The notes below the pieces were generated by a model, which did not search any database, was not told the DNA's origin, and was given only the letters and a program-made list of their open reading frames with translations. A program made the position numbers and the translations under genes. A stretch of 50,263 nucleotides of DNA from NCBI GenBank assembly GCA_964448045.1, contig CAYUVF010000027.1, positions 1 to 50,263 on the forward strand. The letters run 5' to 3'. This DNA is from CAYUVF01 sp964448045. Its GTDB lineage: Bacteria > Bacteroidota > Rhodothermia > Rhodothermales > Salinibacteraceae. This document shows positions 26,001 to 33,935 of the stretch, piece after piece (the first letter of the stretch is position 1; every line of letters begins with the position of its first letter).

Positions 26001-26298
26001 GACGGTGGCGCTGGATACCACTATCACCGACGAGCTACTGGCTGAAGGGCTGGCGCGCGAGTCGGTCAAGCGCATCCAGAACCTCCGCAAGGACGCCGAC
26101 TTTGACGTGACCGATCGCATCGCGATCGACTATCAGGCGTCCGAGCGCATCGCCACTGCGATCGCGCATTATGGCGACTGGATTCGGAACGAGACGCTGG
26201 CTCTGGAGTTGCAGGAAGCCGAACAGCCGACGGGTGAAGCGGTGGAAACGTTTCGCATTGGCGATGAAGAACTCACCGTCGGCGTGCGCCGGGTATAA
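23077..26298 (+). CDS. ileS: Isoleucyl-tRNA synthetase, IleRS2 type
   Basis: A 1073-residue class I synthetase that charges tRNA-Ile. It is the eukaryote-like IleRS2 form: it opens FYEGPPTANGRPGIHHV and lacks the bacterial IleRS1 signature DGPPYANG..HIGH. The HIGH motif is replaced by Gly56-Ile57-His58-His59, the GXHH version reported to give extreme mupirocin resistance in some IleRS2 enzymes. KMSKS is intact at 606-610. The editing domain (TTTPWTLISNTALAVGP) and a long C-terminal tRNA-binding region are present. ATG 23077 (MSHFDQ) is the start. dksA-like and lspA genes follow, as in Bacillus. Confidence 0.95.
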   Translation: MSHFDQVEQFNHPAVEKDILNWWAEHDIFDKSVAQHEGAPTFTFYEGPPTANGRPGIHHVMARAIKDIFCRYKTMQGFRVERKAGWDTHGLPVEIEVEKALDLDSRAEVEAYGIEKYNAACRESVLEYKDLWDTLTQRMGYWVDLDDPYVTFETNYIETLWWLLKQIYEKDLLYKGYKIQWYSPGSHTVLSSHEVSLGYEETQDPSVYIRFPVDGEDNTYLLAWTTTPWTLISNTALAVGPDLTYVRIRHEDPHQGMEEFILAEELLDTVIDEDYEVLERFTGEELVGTTYQPLFSYFLDEAGKDAAWRVVPADVVSTEEGTGVVHMAPAYGADDHQVAQKEGLPLFNPIDQDGCFTEEAPLVEGQWFKDADKDITDELKRRGLLYKHETYLHNYPFDWRKGTPLMSYPVESWFIKTTALKDRMIELNDTINWQPEGIGTGRFGEWLENNVDWALSRRRYWGTPLPIWQSDEDPEYVEVIGSIDELREKCGDQLPDSDDDIDLHRPYVDELTWPAPDEVGGTMRRVPDLIDVWFDSGAMPFAQWHYPFENESQFERNFPADFIAEGVDQTRGWFYTLHAIATLVMDSVAYKNVVVNGLVLDEDGNKMSKSKGNTVEPFEVIEKYGADIVRWYMMSNTPPWENIKFSERGLRDTQRKFFGTLENVYSFFATYANIDDFRYAEDRIAVADRPELDRWIMSRLNTTVADVQGALDDYDPTTAARAVERFVEELSNWYLRRSRRRFWAAKKGDSNGQVGAEEAIDAQSKEAAYQTVCECLLATSKLMSPIAPFYGEWLYRSVTGGTDDRPAESVHLADFPSVEDAARDDALEHRMRLARTISSIVLSLRNHAEINVRQPLPRVIVVTGHGVEAATVEQVRDIILDEVNVKEIEYVDGSSDVVKRSAKPNFKRLGPRLGPLMKPVNEKVRQLDDEAISEFLDTGSLTLDVDGETVELGPEDLEITSEGIAGWEVGQQGDVTVALDTTITDELLAEGLARESVKRIQNLRKDADFDVTDRIAIDYQASERIATAIAHYGDWIRNETLALELQEAEQPTGEAVETFRIGDEELTVGVRRV

Positions 26299-26380
26299 TA
26301 CTCTCAGGACCGATTTCTACCGGGCCGCACCGCCGTCCACCGCTGTTTTTTCATGCTCAGAAAGTGTTGCTGTACGCATT

Positions 26381-26839
26381 ATGGCCGATCAACAGCCCGA
26401 ACGTATCGAAGGTGACCAGGCGATCCAGGATCAGTCCGATGGCGAGAGCACGGAGCGCCGCACGCCGTTCTCCGATGAGGAGCTGGAGCACTTCAAGGGG
26501 CTGATCCTTAAGCGCCGCAAGGCCGCCAAGGAGGACATCGCGCGTATGCGCGAGCAAATTGAAGAAGCCAGCGAACAGGCCAGCGACAATACGGCCTACA
26601 GCTTCCACATGGCCGATGCGGGCACCGATGCCATGGAGCGCGAAAAGCTTTATCTGATGATCGCGCGCCAGCAGAAATACATCGGCTACCTCGATCGTGC
26701 TCTGGAGCGTATCGAAAATAAAACGTACGGCATCTGCAAAGTAACTGGTAAGCCGATTTCGAAAGAGCGGCTCGAAGCGGTGCCGCACACCGAAATCTCG
26801 ATCGACGCCAAGCTGAAGCAAAAGAAAAATCAGAGTTAG
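26381..26839 (+). CDS. TraR/DksA-family protein, degenerate zinc finger
   Basis: A 152-residue DksA/TraR-like RNA polymerase-binding protein. After an acidic, disordered N-terminus (1-30) comes the coiled-coil region (about 35-105, with LEHFKGLILKRRKAAKEDI and DAGTDAMEREK). The C-terminal finger YGICKVTGKPISKERLEAVPHT keeps only one of the four zinc Cys. This loss is common in the Bacteroidota branch of the family. It probably modulates transcription initiation, but ppGpp dependence cannot be inferred. It sits between ileS and lspA, like ylyA in Bacillus. Confidence 0.9.
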   Translation: MADQQPERIEGDQAIQDQSDGESTERRTPFSDEELEHFKGLILKRRKAAKEDIARMREQIEEASEQASDNTAYSFHMADAGTDAMEREKLYLMIARQQKYIGYLDRALERIENKTYGICKVTGKPISKERLEAVPHTEISIDAKLKQKKNQS

Positions 26840-26854
26840 CCGGGAGGAGGCTAA
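26836..26854 (+). other. Hairpin spanning the dksA-like stop codon
   Basis: TTAGCC and GGCTAA form a 6-bp stem around GGGAGGA. The stop codon TAG (26837-26839) lies in one arm, and the loop and second arm contain a strong GGAGGAGG. No start codon lies at the right distance from that purine run (lspA starts 66 bases later). It may influence read-through to lspA. Confidence 0.35.
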
Positions 26855-26915
26855 ACTGAGATTGGCGGCGCGATGCGACGCACGTGCGCTCCCGATCTCC
26901 CGGTGCTCCTTCCAC

Positions 26916-27611
26916 ATGTCCACCTCCACAATGCGTGTACTCTGGATTTCAGCAGTTGTCGTCTTCATCGACCAGATAACGAAGGCGGCTGTGCTCCGCT
27001 TCATGACGCGGCACGAGTCGATTCCCGTACTTGGCGACTGGTTGAAGCTGACCTTCACAGAGAACCCGGGTATGGCTTTCGGGATTCAGTTTGGCCCGGA
27101 GGGATTCGTGACAATGCTCTCGATTGGCGCCACCCTCCTTGTCATCTACTACCTGTACCAGGTCCGGAATCAGTATTTGCCGTATCGGGCAAGTCTCGCG
27201 GCTATTTTAGGCGGGGCGCTGGGCAACATCATCGACCGCGTCTTTTACGGCGTATGGCTCGGGTACGACGGCTTCTTCTCCGGCCACGTCGTCGACTTCA
27301 TCCACGTGAGCATGTGGGAGGGATTTCTGCCCCCGTCGGTGCCGTTCATCGGAGGGGCCTATCTGGAGCTGTTCCCGATCTGGAACGTGGCCGATATGGC
27401 TATCGTCGGCGGCGTGATTGGTATGCTTGCCTTTCAGCACACCTTTCACGAGCGCCTGCACGCCGCTGAGGCGAGTGCGGCCGCGGCCTCCGATGCGTCC
27501 GATTCAGTCGCGGCCGCCGGCGAACCCGCCCCCGAGAACGGAGCGCCCGCCGCGGTGTCTTCCCCGGCTGATGGTGAATACCTCTCGGAGCGTCCGCCCG
27601 AGGCGTCCTGA
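26916..27611 (+). CDS. lspA: Lipoprotein signal peptidase (signal peptidase II)
   Basis: A 231-residue integral membrane aspartyl protease that cleaves prolipoproteins at the lipobox Cys. Four hydrophobic helices and the family blocks are present: FTENPGMAFGI (47-57), ALGNIIDRVFYG (101-112), VVDFIHV with catalytic Asp127, and FPIWNVADMAI with catalytic Asp160. The loop between the NIIDR and VVDF blocks is extended. After residue 180 a long Ala/Ser/Glu-rich tail is added, unlike short classical LspA. ATG 26916 or 26931 could start it. Substrates in this window include the TesA-like and sugar dehydrogenase lipoproteins. Confidence 0.93.
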   Translation: MSTSTMRVLWISAVVVFIDQITKAAVLRFMTRHESIPVLGDWLKLTFTENPGMAFGIQFGPEGFVTMLSIGATLLVIYYLYQVRNQYLPYRASLAAILGGALGNIIDRVFYGVWLGYDGFFSGHVVDFIHVSMWEGFLPPSVPFIGGAYLELFPIWNVADMAIVGGVIGMLAFQHTFHERLHAAEASAAAASDASDSVAAAGEPAPENGAPAAVSSPADGEYLSERPPEAS

Positions 27612-27729
27612 GCGGCCCTTTGCTCGCCGATCCGTTCTGCAATCCCCGGAACCCCCTGCGCGATGTTGCGATAAGAGCGACGTTACGCCCCTCGGCCTCA
27701 TTTGCTTTTGCTGGAGAGATGGAATCGGT

Positions 27730-29547
27730 ATGCCTCCCGACGCATCACACATTCGCAATTTTTGCATCATTGCCCACATCGACCATGGGAAAAGCACCCT
27801 GGCCGATCGGCTGCTGGAGCGGACGGGGACGATCACCGAGCGGGAAATGAAGGAGCAGACGCTCGATGACATGGATCTCGAGCGGGAGCGGGGTATCACC
27901 ATCAAGAGCCACGCCGTGCGCATGAGCTACACGGCGGAGGATGGTGAAGAGTATACCCTAAACCTGATTGACACGCCGGGCCATGTCGACTTTACGTACG
28001 AGGTGTCGCGTGCGCTCAAGGCCTGTGAGGGCGCGATCCTGCTCGTCGACGCGGCGCAGGGCATCGAGGCCCAAACGATCTCCAACCTCTGGCTCGCGTT
28101 GGAGCAGGACCTGGAGATCATTCCCGTGCTCAACAAGGTGGATCTGCCCGTGGCCCAGCCCGATGTCGTGGCGCAGTCGCTCGAAGACTTGATCGGCGAG
28201 CCGGCCGAAGACATCATGGGCGTGAGCGCCAAAACGGGCGAGGGCGTCGATGCGCTGCTGGAAATGCTCATCCGCCGCGTGCCGGCCCCCACCGGCGATC
28301 CGGACGGACCGCTGCGGGCGCTCATCTTCGACTCGGTCTACGATTCGTATCGCGGGTCGGTCGTCTACGCGCGGGTGTTCGACGGCTCGCTGGAGAAGGG
28401 CGAGACGATGCAGTTCATGTCGAATAAGAAGCAATATGACGCCGAAGAGCTGGGCATCCTGCGGCTGGGGCGGCAGAAGGTCGACAAGCTGCGCGCGGGC
28501 GACGTCGGCTACATTATCGGATCGGTGAAGGACGTGCAGGATACGCGCGTCGGCGACACGATTACGACGGCGAAGAACCCGGCATCGATGCCCATTCCAG
28601 GCTTTAAAGAGGTCAAGCCGATGGTCTTCAGCGGCATCTATCCGACGGATACGGACGACTTTGAGGATCTGCGCAGTGCGCTTGACAAGCTGCAACTCAA
28701 CGACGCTTCGCTCTCATACGTGCCGGAGACGTCAGCGGCCCTTGGCTACGGGTTTCGCGTCGGCTTTCTCGGGCTACTGCACATGGAAATTATTCAGGAG
28801 CGCCTCGGCCGCGAGTTCGATCTGGACATCATCACGACCGTCCCCAATGTCGAGTACAAGGTGAAGGCCGAGCAGGACGGCGAGGACGACCTCGTTGAAG
28901 TTGACAATCCCGAAGAGATGCCGCACTACGGCGACATCGAGGCCGTCTACGAACCGTACGTTAAGGCCGACATTATCACGCCGAGCGATTACATCGGCAA
29001 TCTCATCCAGCTCTGTGAGGACCGGCGCGGGGAGTACATCGAGCAGCGCTGGCTCGATACCGAGCGCGTCAATCTGCAGTACGAGTTGCCGCTGGCCGAA
29101 ATCGTTTTCGACTTTTACGACACGCTCAAGAGCGTCAGCCGCGGCTACGCCTCGTTCGACTACGAGTTCATCGAGTACCGCGAGAGCGACCTCGTGAAGC
29201 TGACTATCCTCATCAACGAGGATCCGGTCGATGCGCTCTCTACCATCGTCCACCGCGATAAGGCGTACGAGGTGGGGCGCAAGCTGACAAAGAAGCTGAA
29301 GGAGCTGATCCCGAAGCAGATGTTCGAGGTGCCGGTGCAGGCGTCGATCGGGCGGCGCATTGTGGCGCGGGAGACGATCCGGGCGCAGAAGAAAAACGTG
29401 ACGGCCAAGTGCTATGGCGGCGACATCACGCGCAAGCGCAAGCTGTGGGAAAAGCAGAAGGAAGGCAAGAAGCGCATGAAGCAGGTGGGCAGCGTGGAGG
29501 TGCCACAGGAGGCGTTTCTGGCGGTGCTCTCGATGGATGAAGATTAA
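27730..29547 (+). CDS. lepA: Elongation factor 4 (LepA)
   Basis: A 605-residue translational GTPase that acts on stalled or mistranslocated ribosomes. G1 AHIDHGKST, G2 ERGITI, G3 DTPGH, G4 NKVD and G5 SAKTG are all present in the first 180 residues. The LepA-specific C-terminal domain is seen in QMFEVPVQASIGRRI and the basic end KCYGGDITRKRKLWEKQKEGKKRMK. ATG 27730 gives MPPDASHIRNFCIIAH; the frame is open further upstream over the lspA tail but is not coding there. It overlaps the next gene by 11 bases, so the two are coupled. Confidence 0.96.
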   Translation: MPPDASHIRNFCIIAHIDHGKSTLADRLLERTGTITEREMKEQTLDDMDLERERGITIKSHAVRMSYTAEDGEEYTLNLIDTPGHVDFTYEVSRALKACEGAILLVDAAQGIEAQTISNLWLALEQDLEIIPVLNKVDLPVAQPDVVAQSLEDLIGEPAEDIMGVSAKTGEGVDALLEMLIRRVPAPTGDPDGPLRALIFDSVYDSYRGSVVYARVFDGSLEKGETMQFMSNKKQYDAEELGILRLGRQKVDKLRAGDVGYIIGSVKDVQDTRVGDTITTAKNPASMPIPGFKEVKPMVFSGIYPTDTDDFEDLRSALDKLQLNDASLSYVPETSAALGYGFRVGFLGLLHMEIIQERLGREFDLDIITTVPNVEYKVKAEQDGEDDLVEVDNPEEMPHYGDIEAVYEPYVKADIITPSDYIGNLIQLCEDRRGEYIEQRWLDTERVNLQYELPLAEIVFDFYDTLKSVSRGYASFDYEFIEYRESDLVKLTILINEDPVDALSTIVHRDKAYEVGRKLTKKLKELIPKQMFEVPVQASIGRRIVARETIRAQKKNVTAKCYGGDITRKRKLWEKQKEGKKRMKQVGSVEVPQEAFLAVLSMDED

Positions 29548-30472
29548 CGACGAACGCAGACGCGTGGTGACGGTGGCTCCACTTCTCAACAACCCCTCCT
29601 TGGCCGCAACGCCAGCGCCCCGACTCACCGAGCCCACACCGGCGGATTCGTGGCGAGCCCTGCTCCGCGTCGTGCTCCTCAGTCTGATCGGCGGATGGCT
29701 ACTGTCGAGCGCCGCGCCCCGCCCGGCCGCCGCACAGCAGCACCTGGCCGAGCGCTACCTCGAAGCGCGGCTGCGCCTCAAAGTGAATCAGCTGCTCGAA
29801 CAGCGCGACGGCGTGCTGCTGCCTCCGCTGCCTGCGACGCGGCTGCCCGTCGCCGCCGATTCGCTCCGCCCCGATCCCGATCCGCCTTCGCCCGATCCGT
29901 CGGCGATCCCATCAGGCCTCCAAATAACCGAGCGGCGGGCCGTTCGCAAGCTGGAGCGATCGTGGTTCCGCAGTCGCTTCGGCGATACCAAATGGGCGTT
30001 CTTGGGCGCCGGCTACTACTTCACGCCGCTGGATACGATGCAAACCCGCGAGCTGCGTGCACGGCTGGAGGCTCACTTCGGCCCGCCGACGCAGACGCTC
30101 GCCGATTATAAACCGGCGCACCGCCCCAAAGACCTCGTGCAGTTTGAGTATTGGCTCGTGGCTAACGACTCCATTCCCGTCATCGTCACCGACGTGAACG
30201 GACCTACCGACCGGGGCATCATCGTCTCTACCGATCAGCGGTACCGCGACTGCTTGCAGGAGTTGCGGCAGGCCGTCTTGAAGCCCATCGTCGAGTCCGA
30301 TACCTTGGCGCCGTATGTCGACTATTATTACGACCGGGTGAGTGACGCCTGGTACCGGACCGGATTTGACGGCGCCCATTATTTTTTGGACCGGGTTCGC
30401 CGGCGCGATGTAACGCCGGGGCGGCGGCCCTGGCTGGAGCGCCGGTCTCGCCGCAATAATTTGCGCCGATAG
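29537..30472 (+). CDS. Unknown secreted or membrane-anchored protein
   Basis: A 311-residue protein I cannot place in a family. After a polar N-terminus, residues about 39-66 are a signal or anchor segment (LLRVVLLSLIGGWLLSSAAP, then an AAAQQ cleavage-like site). The mature part has a Pro/Asp-rich linker (about 107-127) and a folded C-terminal domain with WFRSRFGDTKWAFLGAGYYFTPLD, VQFEYWLVANDSIPVIVTD and VDYYYDRVSDAWYRTGFDG. It begins inside the last codons of lepA (11-base overlap), so it is translationally coupled, and it sits between lepA and lepB, which are adjacent in many bacteria. An envelope role is possible. Confidence 0.8.
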   Translation: MKINDERRRVVTVAPLLNNPSLAATPAPRLTEPTPADSWRALLRVVLLSLIGGWLLSSAAPRPAAAQQHLAERYLEARLRLKVNQLLEQRDGVLLPPLPATRLPVAADSLRPDPDPPSPDPSAIPSGLQITERRAVRKLERSWFRSRFGDTKWAFLGAGYYFTPLDTMQTRELRARLEAHFGPPTQTLADYKPAHRPKDLVQFEYWLVANDSIPVIVTDVNGPTDRGIIVSTDQRYRDCLQELRQAVLKPIVESDTLAPYVDYYYDRVSDAWYRTGFDGAHYFLDRVRRRDVTPGRRPWLERRSRRNNLRR

Positions 30473-30514
30473 CGCGTTCCCCTATTCGTTTGTAGAATTG
30501 CAATCCGTACTGTT

Positions 30515-31747
30515 TTGGCCAACCCAGACACGTCTGATCAAGCTCAGAAACGCACCTCGCGTTCCAGCCGCACCCCGGGTCGAGGCACCTCCTCCGGCGG
30601 GGGCAACAGTACCTCTGATCCGCAGCCCAAAAGCCAGTTGCGGCAGTGGGGCGAGGCGTTTCTTTTTGCCGCCATCGTGGTGCTGATCGTGCGGACGTTG
30701 CTGTTCGACCTGTTTCGCATCCCGACGCCCTCGATGGAGAAAAACCTCCTCGTGGGGGACTACCTCTTTGTCTCGAAGCTCCACTACGGGACGCGCCTGC
30801 CCGTCACGCTGGGTGTCCCGCTAACCTCGATCTATCTCCCCGGCGTCAAATTCCCGATCACGCGCTTGCCCGGATTTGCCGAGGTGGAGCGCGGCGATCC
30901 CATTGTGTTTAACTACCCCCCGGACGAGCTGCCGATCGACCGGAAAGCCCACTACATCAAACGGGTGATTGGCATGCCGGGGGAGACGATCGCGGTGCGC
31001 GACAAGACCGTGTACGTCAACGGTGAGCCGCTGCCGCTGGGCCGGGGCATGCAGCAGTACTGGCTCGTGCACAAGCAAGATGCGCGGTACCAGCTGTCGG
31101 GGGTGCGGCTGCGGGAGCTGGGCGTCTCCGAGGTGCAGTCCACGCGCGATGCAACGGTCGTGCGGATGCTTACGACGCGCTCGGCCATCGGGGAGATTAA
31201 CAACTGGCCGTGGGTCGAAAAAGTCGAGCCCTATATCATCCCTCAGAACGCGGCCGACTATTATGACGACATGCTGTATCCCGAAGGGCGCCCGTACACG
31301 CCGGATAACTACGGCCCGCTCCCTATCCCCGAGCAGGGGCAAACCGTGAAACTCACGATGCAGAACTGGCCGGTTTTTCGCCCGGTGATCGAGCGGTTCG
31401 AAGGGCATACGGCCACGCAGATGAACGACAGCACCTTCGTCGTCGATGGGGCCCCCGCAACTGAGTACACCTTCGAGCAGGACTACTTTTTCGTGATGGG
31501 CGACAACCGAGACAACTCGCAGGACAGCCGCTTCTGGGGCTACGTCCCAATGAACCACGTCGTCGGCAAGGCGATATTTACCTACTTCTCCTGGGACAGC
31601 AACGACGGGCTGCCTCGCTTCGGGCGGATCTTGAAGTTTATCGACGACGACGAGGTCTTCCGATCCAGTCCGGTGCTGACGAATGAGGCGGCGTCACCGC
31701 CCTCTAATGGCACACCCGCAGTCCCATCGGATCAATCGGGGCAGTAG
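30515..31747 (+). CDS. lepB: Signal peptidase I
   Basis: A 410-residue membrane serine protease that removes signal peptides from exported proteins. Residues 1-42 are a cytoplasmic Ser/Gly-rich extension, followed by one membrane helix (about 47-66). The catalytic pair is Ser73 in FRIPTPSMEKNL and Lys149 in HYIKRVIGMPG, and the C-terminal MGDNRDNSQDSRFWG box is intact. An insertion of about 160 residues separates the Lys box from that box, as in other Bacteroidota LepB. The only fitting start is TTG 30515, with no evident ribosome-binding site. Confidence 0.94.
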   Translation: MANPDTSDQAQKRTSRSSRTPGRGTSSGGGNSTSDPQPKSQLRQWGEAFLFAAIVVLIVRTLLFDLFRIPTPSMEKNLLVGDYLFVSKLHYGTRLPVTLGVPLTSIYLPGVKFPITRLPGFAEVERGDPIVFNYPPDELPIDRKAHYIKRVIGMPGETIAVRDKTVYVNGEPLPLGRGMQQYWLVHKQDARYQLSGVRLRELGVSEVQSTRDATVVRMLTTRSAIGEINNWPWVEKVEPYIIPQNAADYYDDMLYPEGRPYTPDNYGPLPIPEQGQTVKLTMQNWPVFRPVIERFEGHTATQMNDSTFVVDGAPATEYTFEQDYFFVMGDNRDNSQDSRFWGYVPMNHVVGKAIFTYFSWDSNDGLPRFGRILKFIDDDEVFRSSPVLTNEAASPPSNGTPAVPSDQSGQ

Positions 31748-31784
31748 GTGCGGCGAAGCGGATGGGCGGAGCTGGTGGGCTGGA

Positions 31785-32744
31785 TCAGCGGGAGGCCTGC
31801 GCCTCGCGCTTGCGGTCGAAGCGTTCCTGCTGCGGTGTCCCGGGGGGCACCGAATACGGATCCCGCGGCAGGTCAATGCGCTTGAGCACGGGGTAGTGCT
31901 TCTTGTATGTAAACGGATGCGGTCGGTCAGTCGGCTCCTCACCGAGGACGATCACCATCGTGCCCGGTTCGATGAGCCGTCCCTGGCTGGAGCTGATGCC
32001 CGTTCCGCCTGCGGTCGTCTTCCAGGCTTCCGCCCAGTTGTAGATCCACCGGGCATCGGCGTCGATGAGGCGGACGCATCCGTGGCTCATGGGACCGCCC
32101 GTGGGCATGGCGTACTGGTGCACGTGGATGCCGCGGGCGTTGTGAAAGTTGAAGACCCAGTACATCTCCCAGTCTTCATCCGGCGGGCTCAGCGATGAGA
32201 CCCGGTACTCCTCCTTCCAGTTAAAATTGAACCGCCCGTTGGGCGTCTCGGTGGCGGATGGGTCGCCGGTGTTAACCACGCCCCAGCGTGCCAGCTTGCC
32301 GTGGTTGTAGGCCGCGAATGCCTGAATGCCTTTGTGGATGATAAAAATCTTGTCGAGGTTGCGGGCGCCCGGATAGTAGCGGGGGAAAGGGGAGTACGCC
32401 CGAAAGTCGAGCCCGTACTTGGTGGGAACAACCAGCGTATCCCCCAGCTCGGCGTTGCCCAGCGTGGTGCGGTTTAGCAGCTCTACGAGTTGGGCGCGCT
32501 CCTTGCCCAGCGCGATATCGCCGTTGCCGATCCGCTTGTACAAGGTGTTGCGCGCCAAGACCGTGTTATTGCGCGGGTCCTCGAAGATCTGATATTCGTA
32601 GAAAACCTCCGGCAGCGCATCGAGGTCATCGGCGCGAAGCTCGAGCATCTCCTCCAGCTTGTTCTGGTCGAAGTAACCTTGACCGTGCGCGGCGGGGAGC
32701 CAGCCTACCATCAGCAGGAGCGTCCAGAGGAGAAAGCGCTTCAT
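31785..32744 (-). CDS. L,D-transpeptidase (YkuD family)
   Basis: A 319-residue exported enzyme of the ErfK/YbiS/YkuD type, which cross-links peptidoglycan at diaminopimelate or attaches proteins to it. Residues 1-21 are a signal peptide (MKRFLLWTLLLMVGWLP, AAHG-Q). A LysM-like segment (about 93-107, LGNAELGDTLVVP) precedes the catalytic domain. The active site is complete: GIHVHQYAMPTGGPMSHGCVRL with His209 and Cys223. Its gene is convergent with lepB, 37 bases apart, and lies downstream of the K+ channel gene. Confidence 0.92.
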   Translation of the reverse strand: MKRFLLWTLLLMVGWLPAAHGQGYFDQNKLEEMLELRADDLDALPEVFYEYQIFEDPRNNTVLARNTLYKRIGNGDIALGKERAQLVELLNRTTLGNAELGDTLVVPTKYGLDFRAYSPFPRYYPGARNLDKIFIIHKGIQAFAAYNHGKLARWGVVNTGDPSATETPNGRFNFNWKEEYRVSSLSPPDEDWEMYWVFNFHNARGIHVHQYAMPTGGPMSHGCVRLIDADARWIYNWAEAWKTTAGGTGISSSQGRLIEPGTMVIVLGEEPTDRPHPFTYKKHYPVLKRIDLPRDPYSVPPGTPQQERFDRKREAQASR

Positions 32745-32789
32745 GATAAACAGGGTTCGTGGAGGTGAATGCGGCAGCGGTAGCACGAA

Positions 32790-33878
32790 TTAGCGGGCGC
32801 GACTGTTTCCGCCGGAGGTCTCGCGCATGACATCCTTGCAGCCCTCTTCGCGGAGGCGGCGAATCATCTCGGAGTCGCCGATCACGATGAGAATATCGCC
32901 GGGTTCGATAATGTCGGAGGGGCCAGGGTGGAATTTCATCTGATTGGTGTCACTGTCAATCATGCCGATCACGATGGCATCGAACTTTTGCCGAAACATG
33001 CTGCTGGCGAGTGTTTCGCCGGCAAGCGGCGCGTCTTCGCGCACTTGTACCTCTTCAATCTGCAGGCTGAGGGCGCCCGTGTGCAGCACGCGCTCCATGA
33101 ACTGATCGACGTTGGGGCGGATGATGACCTGCGCCATGCGATCGGCGCCGACCTCGCTGGGCGCAATGACCTTGCTGGCGCCCGCGTGCAGAATTTTGCC
33201 ACGATTCTTGTGATCCACGGTGCGCGCAAGAATGTACACGTCGGGGTTCATTTCGCGCGCGGTGAGGGTGACGAATACGTTGAAGCTGTCTTCCGGAAGC
33301 GCAATGATGAGGCCACGAGCCCGGTCGATACCGGCACGGTGCAGGACCTCCTCCTCTTGCGCATCGCCAATGATGTAAAGCAGATCGTCGAGCGGATTGT
33401 TCTCGATAACCTGCTCGTCTTTCTCGACGACAACGAAGGACTTTCCGGCGCGCATAAGATCCTCTGCGAGGCGGTGGCCCACGCGGCCGTATCCGCAGAT
33501 GATGTAGTGATTGTCGAGGCGGTCGATGCGTTCTTGCATGTGGCGTTTTTGGAGACGGTCACTGGCGAGCAGAAGTTGGGCCACGCGGGCGACGACAAAG
33601 GTCGCAATCCCGATGCCAAGCGCGCCAATGGCGACGGTGAGAAGGCGCCCCGGCATCGACAGGGTGTGCACCTCGTTGAAGCCAATGGTCGTGAGCGTGA
33701 TGAAAGTCATGTACAGGCCGTCGATCCACGGCCATCCCTCGACGACCCTGTATCCGTAGCTGCCTCCGATGAGCAGGCCGAGTAACAGCAGCGACGCGAG
33801 CAGGATTTCACGCCGCGTCTCACCGAGGTCGACCAACCAGCTGACGATCCGTTCGCGGATCGAGCGTAGATACGTCAT
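32790..33878 (-). CDS. Two-helix K+ channel with RCK domains
   Basis: A 362-residue MthK/Kch-like protein: two membrane helices (about 24-43 and 78-103) flank a pore loop, then an RCK/TrkA-N domain with CGYGRVGHR (128-136) and an RCK-C domain (about 275-355, IEPGDILIVIGD). The selectivity filter reads Thr64-Ile65-Gly66-Phe67-Asn68, where canonical channels have TVGYG, so the second filter glycine is replaced by Asn. The family gates K+ flux by ligand binding to RCK; for a halophile K+ handling is central. Ion selectivity with this filter is uncertain. Confidence 0.9.
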   Translation of the reverse strand: MTYLRSIRERIVSWLVDLGETRREILLASLLLLGLLIGGSYGYRVVEGWPWIDGLYMTFITLTTIGFNEVHTLSMPGRLLTVAIGALGIGIATFVVARVAQLLLASDRLQKRHMQERIDRLDNHYIICGYGRVGHRLAEDLMRAGKSFVVVEKDEQVIENNPLDDLLYIIGDAQEEEVLHRAGIDRARGLIIALPEDSFNVFVTLTAREMNPDVYILARTVDHKNRGKILHAGASKVIAPSEVGADRMAQVIIRPNVDQFMERVLHTGALSLQIEEVQVREDAPLAGETLASSMFRQKFDAIVIGMIDSDTNQMKFHPGPSDIIEPGDILIVIGDSEMIRRLREEGCKDVMRETSGGNSRAR

Positions 33879-33935
33879 CGGGCAGCAGCGGGCGAGTGAG
33901 GAAGTCCCGGATGAGCAGCAAGATGGCGGCGAGGA

